Made by a program: the position numbers and the translations under genes. From DASXTC01 sp036505635 (GTDB lineage Bacteria; Acidobacteriota; Polarisedimenticolia; JACPZX01; DASXTC01), in the NCBI GenBank assembly GCA_036505635.1, contig DASXTC010000025.1:62001-126000 (forward strand): a stretch of 64,000 nucleotides of DNA, read 5' to 3'. Under the pieces are notes generated by a model that worked only from the letters and a program-made list of their open reading frames with translations, made no database searches and was not told where the DNA came from. This document shows positions 60,908 to 64,000 of the stretch, in pieces (position 1 is the first letter of the stretch; each line of letters starts with the position of its first letter).

Positions 60908-62658
60908 CGGCCCGCCCCGCTGAACTTCGAGAAGCTCACGCGCAGGGCCAGGTCGACCACATCGGCCGCCACCTCCGCGATGGAACGGTCGGCGTCCACC
61001 ACGACGAGCCCGTGGAGCGCCGCGATCCGGTCGTACGCCGCGGCCCGTGCCCGGACGGCCGCCTCGCCAGGCGACTCCTCCGGTTTGCGCCGCGCAGCCT
61101 CACTTGGAGCAAGACGCAGCAGGATCGCCACGTCGGGCCGTGGCGCCAGATCGGTCACGATGGCCCCGGCCGCGCGGGCCAGGCGCCGCCGGAGCCCGAG
61201 CTTGGCCTCGAGGTCCGCCTCCGTGTCGTAGGCGAACCGATCGCAGACGATCGACCACCCCGTCCACCGCCGCGCGCGCACGCGCAGAAGGTAGTGCAGG
61301 GTCTGCTCGGCGACCACCACCGAAGCGAACGCCGCCGCCTCCAGCGGGCGCCCGAGCCACCGCTGCTTGGCTTCGAGGTCGCCCGGCCCGGGGATGGACC
61401 GCGGCATGGCCGAGCGGGCGGCCCTCTTGGCCGCTGCCATCCATGTCGTGAAGCCGCCGCGGCTCCAGACGACCCTGATCGGGATCTCGCACAGGGTCAT
61501 GGTTTCCGCGAGCACCTGGATCACGGAGGACTTCCCCGATCCATCCAGACCGCTCAGCGAGACGATCGCCGCCGGCCGGCACCTGAGGCGCAGCCGATTG
61601 GCGAGCAGGTTCCACGCCGTCGCGAACAGATCGGCCAGCCTCTCGTCACCGGCGCGGTCCGGCGAGGCGATCAGCCGCATGAGGTAGTGGAGCTTGGTAT
61701 AGCGTTTCGGAATCCGGTGCGGCAGCCCGGCGAGAGGCCCGCGCCCCACCGCGTCCTCTGTCCGTTCGACGTGGCGTCGCGCCCATCGTGTGCCGGCGAG
61801 CTCCGCACGAGCTGGACCTTGGAGCAGCTCGCTCGGCACGGCGCTGGCGCCCCACAGGGCGGTCTCGAGGGCCGCGGCGATCCTCAGGATCGAGAAGAAC
61901 CCCCGGGTCCACCCGTTCCGCCGGACCCTCGAGAGGATCCTCTCCCAGTCGAACCCAGGGGTGGTGACGCTCTGCCTCACCGCGCGCAGGTCCGAAAGGC
62001 GCACCTCGTCCGTCTCGTACAGCGAGTGCGCCAGGGTCGTGAGCACGAGGTCCTCGGGCGATGAGACCCGGCATCCGGCGGCGACCGCGCCGGCGCGAGG
62101 CTCGCGGCACCTGGCCACCACGTCGTCGCCGGGGAGGATCAGGATCTTCCCCCACGAGACGGCATCGTGGAGGTGGGTGCAGATCACCGAGCGTCCGAAT
62201 CGAAACCGGCGGAAGAGGAGCTTGTGGTCCTCCCGGTAGTGGGGGAACCGGACGTGGCCGAGCTCGGCCAGGATCGCGGCCGCCTCGCTCATCCGCGCGG
62301 GACGCACGAGCAGATCCACGTTGCTGGAGCGATAGGGCACGCCGCCCGACGTCTTGAAGAGGACCGCCGTGATCCCGCGCCGGTCGAACCCCGCGGTGAT
62401 CTCTGCCAGCTCCCCCGCGAGATCGTCCCGTTCCCGCCGCTCGCGCTCCAGCGCCTCCAGCCAGGCCGCCGATTCGACCACCCGCCGCAGCTCCGGTGCC
62501 ACGCGAGTGGCCTCCCCGAGGTCCACGAGGGGCACCTTGTTGTCCCGCAGGATCGAGACGACGGCCGCCGGAGAGACCTCGCCGGCGATCTGACCCGCCG
62601 GCGTGACGTCCGCCGGGTCGGCGAGCGCGGCGGCCCCCAGCAGATCCGCGCGCCTCAT
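60904..62658 (-). CDS. Fusion of a nucleotidyltransferase-like domain and a thymidylate-kinase-like P-loop domain
   Basis: 584 residues. Residues ~60-300 resemble the polysaccharide-locus nucleotidyltransferase family: AVLFKTSGGVPYRSSNVDLLVRP, ICTHLHDAVSWGKILILPGDDVV, SPEDLVLTTLAHSLYETDEVRLSDL; the metal DxD pair is reduced to NVD, so activity is doubtful. Residues ~365-584 are a thymidylate-kinase-like fold: AIVSLSGLDGSGKSSVIQVLAETM (P-loop), IVCDRFAYDTEADLEAKLGL (the DR-x-x-x-D motif) and DVAILLRLAPSEAARRK. It is embedded between two GT4 genes with 4-bp overlaps on both sides. It may phosphorylate a sugar or nucleotide precursor. Confidence 0.8.
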   Translation of the reverse strand: MRRADLLGAAALADPADVTPAGQIAGEVSPAAVVSILRDNKVPLVDLGEATRVAPELRRVVESAAWLEALERERRERDDLAGELAEITAGFDRRGITAVLFKTSGGVPYRSSNVDLLVRPARMSEAAAILAELGHVRFPHYREDHKLLFRRFRFGRSVICTHLHDAVSWGKILILPGDDVVARCREPRAGAVAAGCRVSSPEDLVLTTLAHSLYETDEVRLSDLRAVRQSVTTPGFDWERILSRVRRNGWTRGFFSILRIAAALETALWGASAVPSELLQGPARAELAGTRWARRHVERTEDAVGRGPLAGLPHRIPKRYTKLHYLMRLIASPDRAGDERLADLFATAWNLLANRLRLRCRPAAIVSLSGLDGSGKSSVIQVLAETMTLCEIPIRVVWSRGGFTTWMAAAKRAARSAMPRSIPGPGDLEAKQRWLGRPLEAAAFASVVVAEQTLHYLLRVRARRWTGWSIVCDRFAYDTEADLEAKLGLRRRLARAAGAIVTDLAPRPDVAILLRLAPSEAARRKPEESPGEAAVRARAAAYDRIAALHGLVVVDADRSIAEVAADVVDLALRVSFSKFSGAGR

Positions 62659-63713
62659 CGTCCCGCCGCCACGGCATCCAGCGCGTCAAGGACTTCGCCG
62701 GCCGTACGGTGCCAGCTGTATGCCTCCACCAGGCGTCGGGTGTCGCGCGGCGATTCGTGGCCTTCCCCCGAGGCCAGACGTCCGACCACGTCCACGATCT
62801 CGTCGTTGGTGCGCGCCCAGTGGATCCCCTGGGGCAGGAGCTCGGGTAGAGCGCCGAACGGTGTGGACACGATCGCCAGATCGCACGCCGCCGCCTCCAG
62901 CACCGACAGCGGCATCTCGATGGCGTCGAGCGTGGAGGTCACGGGGAAAAGATAGGCGTCGGCCAGCCGGTAGGCGAACTCGATCCGATCCTGATGGTGG
63001 GTCATCACCACCACGCCCGCTTCGCCCAGCCGCGAGGCCAGCCGCTTCTGTGCCACCGTGCTCGAGCTGGCCACGAGCATGCAGGTGACTCGTTCGAGCC
63101 GGGCGAGCCGCTCGAGGACTCCGACGTTGCGGGATTCCTTGAGGTGTCCCACGTGCAGGACGACGTAGCGGCCGGGATCGATCCCAGCCCGGCTCCTCAG
63201 CGTCGCGCGCTCCCCGGCCGCGGCGGGCCGGAACCTCGACAGGTCCACGCCCGTGGAGATCCTCACCGCGCGCAGACCGAGCCGGGCCGCCTGCTCCGCG
63301 GCCCCGGGTCCGGCCGCCATCACGACGTCGGGGCCGCCGGCGCGGACGAGGGTCCTCATGAGGAGATCGACCGGCCGTGGCTGCAGCGCCGCCACCCCCA
63401 GCACCGCGCGCCGCGCGCTGCGGCGCGCGATCCCCGCCCTGACGAGCGTGCGCGCGGTCAGGCTCGTCCAGGGGATGTAGAGGATCTCATCGGGATCGAA
63501 GCCGCGCAGCAACCCCGCCAACCGCCGCGAGAGGAACCACCGATCGGTCAGGGCTCCGTGGATGGGACGACCGTCCAGCTCGGAGTCCTTTCCCGAGACC
63601 AGCAACGTCTCGCGGGACCTCGACAATGCGCGGGCCAGCTCGGCCGCGAAGATCCGGATCCCCTCGTCGAAGGGAGCGTGCATCACCTCGCAAAGGACCG
63701 CGATCCGCTTCAT
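62655..63713 (-). CDS. Glycosyltransferase family 4
   Basis: 352-residue GT-B enzyme. The N-terminal domain begins KRIAVLCEVMHAPFDEGIRIFAAELARAL. The C-terminal domain shows STGVDLSRFRPA, YVVLHVGHLKESRNVGVLERLARL and a donor-site segment EMPLSVLEAAACDLAIVSTPFGALPE in the place of E-x7-E. Its start overlaps the stop of the next upstream glycosyltransferase, and its stop overlaps the fused kinase gene. Sugar specificity is not readable. Confidence 0.87.
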   Translation of the reverse strand: MKRIAVLCEVMHAPFDEGIRIFAAELARALSRSRETLLVSGKDSELDGRPIHGALTDRWFLSRRLAGLLRGFDPDEILYIPWTSLTARTLVRAGIARRSARRAVLGVAALQPRPVDLLMRTLVRAGGPDVVMAAGPGAAEQAARLGLRAVRISTGVDLSRFRPAAAGERATLRSRAGIDPGRYVVLHVGHLKESRNVGVLERLARLERVTCMLVASSSTVAQKRLASRLGEAGVVVMTHHQDRIEFAYRLADAYLFPVTSTLDAIEMPLSVLEAAACDLAIVSTPFGALPELLPQGIHWARTNDEIVDVVGRLASGEGHESPRDTRRLVEAYSWHRTAGEVLDALDAVAAGR

Positions 63714-64000
63714 CCAAGCACTTCCTCGTAGAGGGCCGCGGTCCCGTCGACCATTCTTTCGATGGAGAACTCGCGCTCGATGCGCTCCGTTCCCGCCCGC
63801 CCCATCCTGAGGCGGACCGCCGGGTCCCGCAGGAGGGACTCGACCCTGTCCGTCAACCCGGCCGCGTCACCCGGTTCCACGAGATGGCCCGTGACGGCCT
63901 CCACCACCAGCTCGTCGGTGCCGCCGGCCCGCGTGGCGACCACGGGGAGCCCGGCCGCCATCGCCTCCATCACGGCGTTGGGGAGCCCCTCGGTGTGGGA
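63710..64000 (-). CDS. Glycosyltransferase family 4, C-terminal part (cut by window edge)
   Basis: The reading frame is open to the right edge; 96 residues are visible. SHTEGLPNAVMEAMAAGLPVVATRAGGTDELV is the GT4 donor-binding region with E-x7-E (written here as two overlapping parts: SHTEGLPNAVMEAMAAG and LPVVATRAGGTDELV). HLVEPGDAAGLTDRVESLLRD is the usual closing helix. The gene starts outside the window and overlaps the next glycosyltransferase by 4 bp. Confidence 0.9.
   Translation of the reverse strand, partial: SHTEGLPNAVMEAMAAGLPVVATRAGGTDELVVEAVTGHLVEPGDAAGLTDRVESLLRDPAVRLRMGRAGTERIEREFSIERMVDGTAALYEEVLG

Noticed and set aside
1..64000. tRNA, rRNA, CRISPR array, insertion sequence or phage genes
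   Set aside because: Gaps between genes are short. None shows a tRNA-like cloverleaf, regularly spaced repeats or transposase/integrase motifs.

Overview
This is a 64 kb window of high-GC DNA (roughly two-thirds G+C by eye) from a Gram-negative bacterium. Evidence for an outer membrane: lipid A disaccharide synthase, a second lipid A-type acyltransferase, an OprP/OprO-type porin, a Wza-type export protein and GmhA. The gene order yicC-gmk-rpoZ-coaBC-uracil DNA glycosylase, the selenocysteine-containing SelD and the frequent GTG/TTG starts with GTGA/ATGA overlaps suit Acidobacteriota or a related deep phylum. That placement is inference, because there is no rRNA or tRNA gene in the window. I see no CRISPR array, insertion sequence, prophage or plasmid gene.

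Region 1 (1-9765, plus strand) is a phosphate-starvation unit: the end of a PhoB-type regulator, PhoR kinase, a phosphate-selective porin, and PstS, PstC, PstA and PstB. Triple 11-bp-spaced repeats resembling Pho boxes stand before the porin and before pstS. PstC and PstA are the long forms, and no phoU follows. A second phosphate module, a Pit permease and a DUF47/PhoU-like protein, lies convergently at 37162-38818.

Region 2 (9834-22813) holds a flavoprotein fused to a NapH-like polyferredoxin. After it comes a compact minus-strand aromatic operon: lipoprotein, trpE, trpG, trpD, trpC, trpF, trpB, trpA, chorismate mutase, DAHP synthase and an HD-GYP phosphodiesterase.

Region 3 (22910-31586) is a minus-strand operon: cysM, fused aroD-aroE, a ThiF/MoeB-type E1 enzyme, a class V desulfurase-like enzyme and an ABC-2 exporter. 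Divergent from it is selD, which contains an in-frame UGA followed by a good bacterial SECIS hairpin, so SelD is itself a selenoprotein. ispG follows.

Region 4 (31600-47380) begins with a membrane glycosyltransferase-like gene flanked by apparent gene remnants. It continues with priA, trmJ-like, pit and the housekeeping string rpoZ-coaBC-gmk-yicC, then an aldo/keto reductase, a DUF362 protein, lpxB and a DUF374 acyltransferase.

Region 5 (47472-64000) is a surface polysaccharide locus: UDP-glucuronate decarboxylase, Wzc-type tyrosine autokinase, Wza-type exporter, initiating sugar-phosphate transferase, SGNH hydrolase, GmhA, several glycosyltransferases and two nucleotidyltransferase-like proteins, one fused to a thymidylate-kinase-like domain. 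A two-GAF protein and a helical-repeat protein end the glycosyltransferase operon. The window cuts the last glycosyltransferase.
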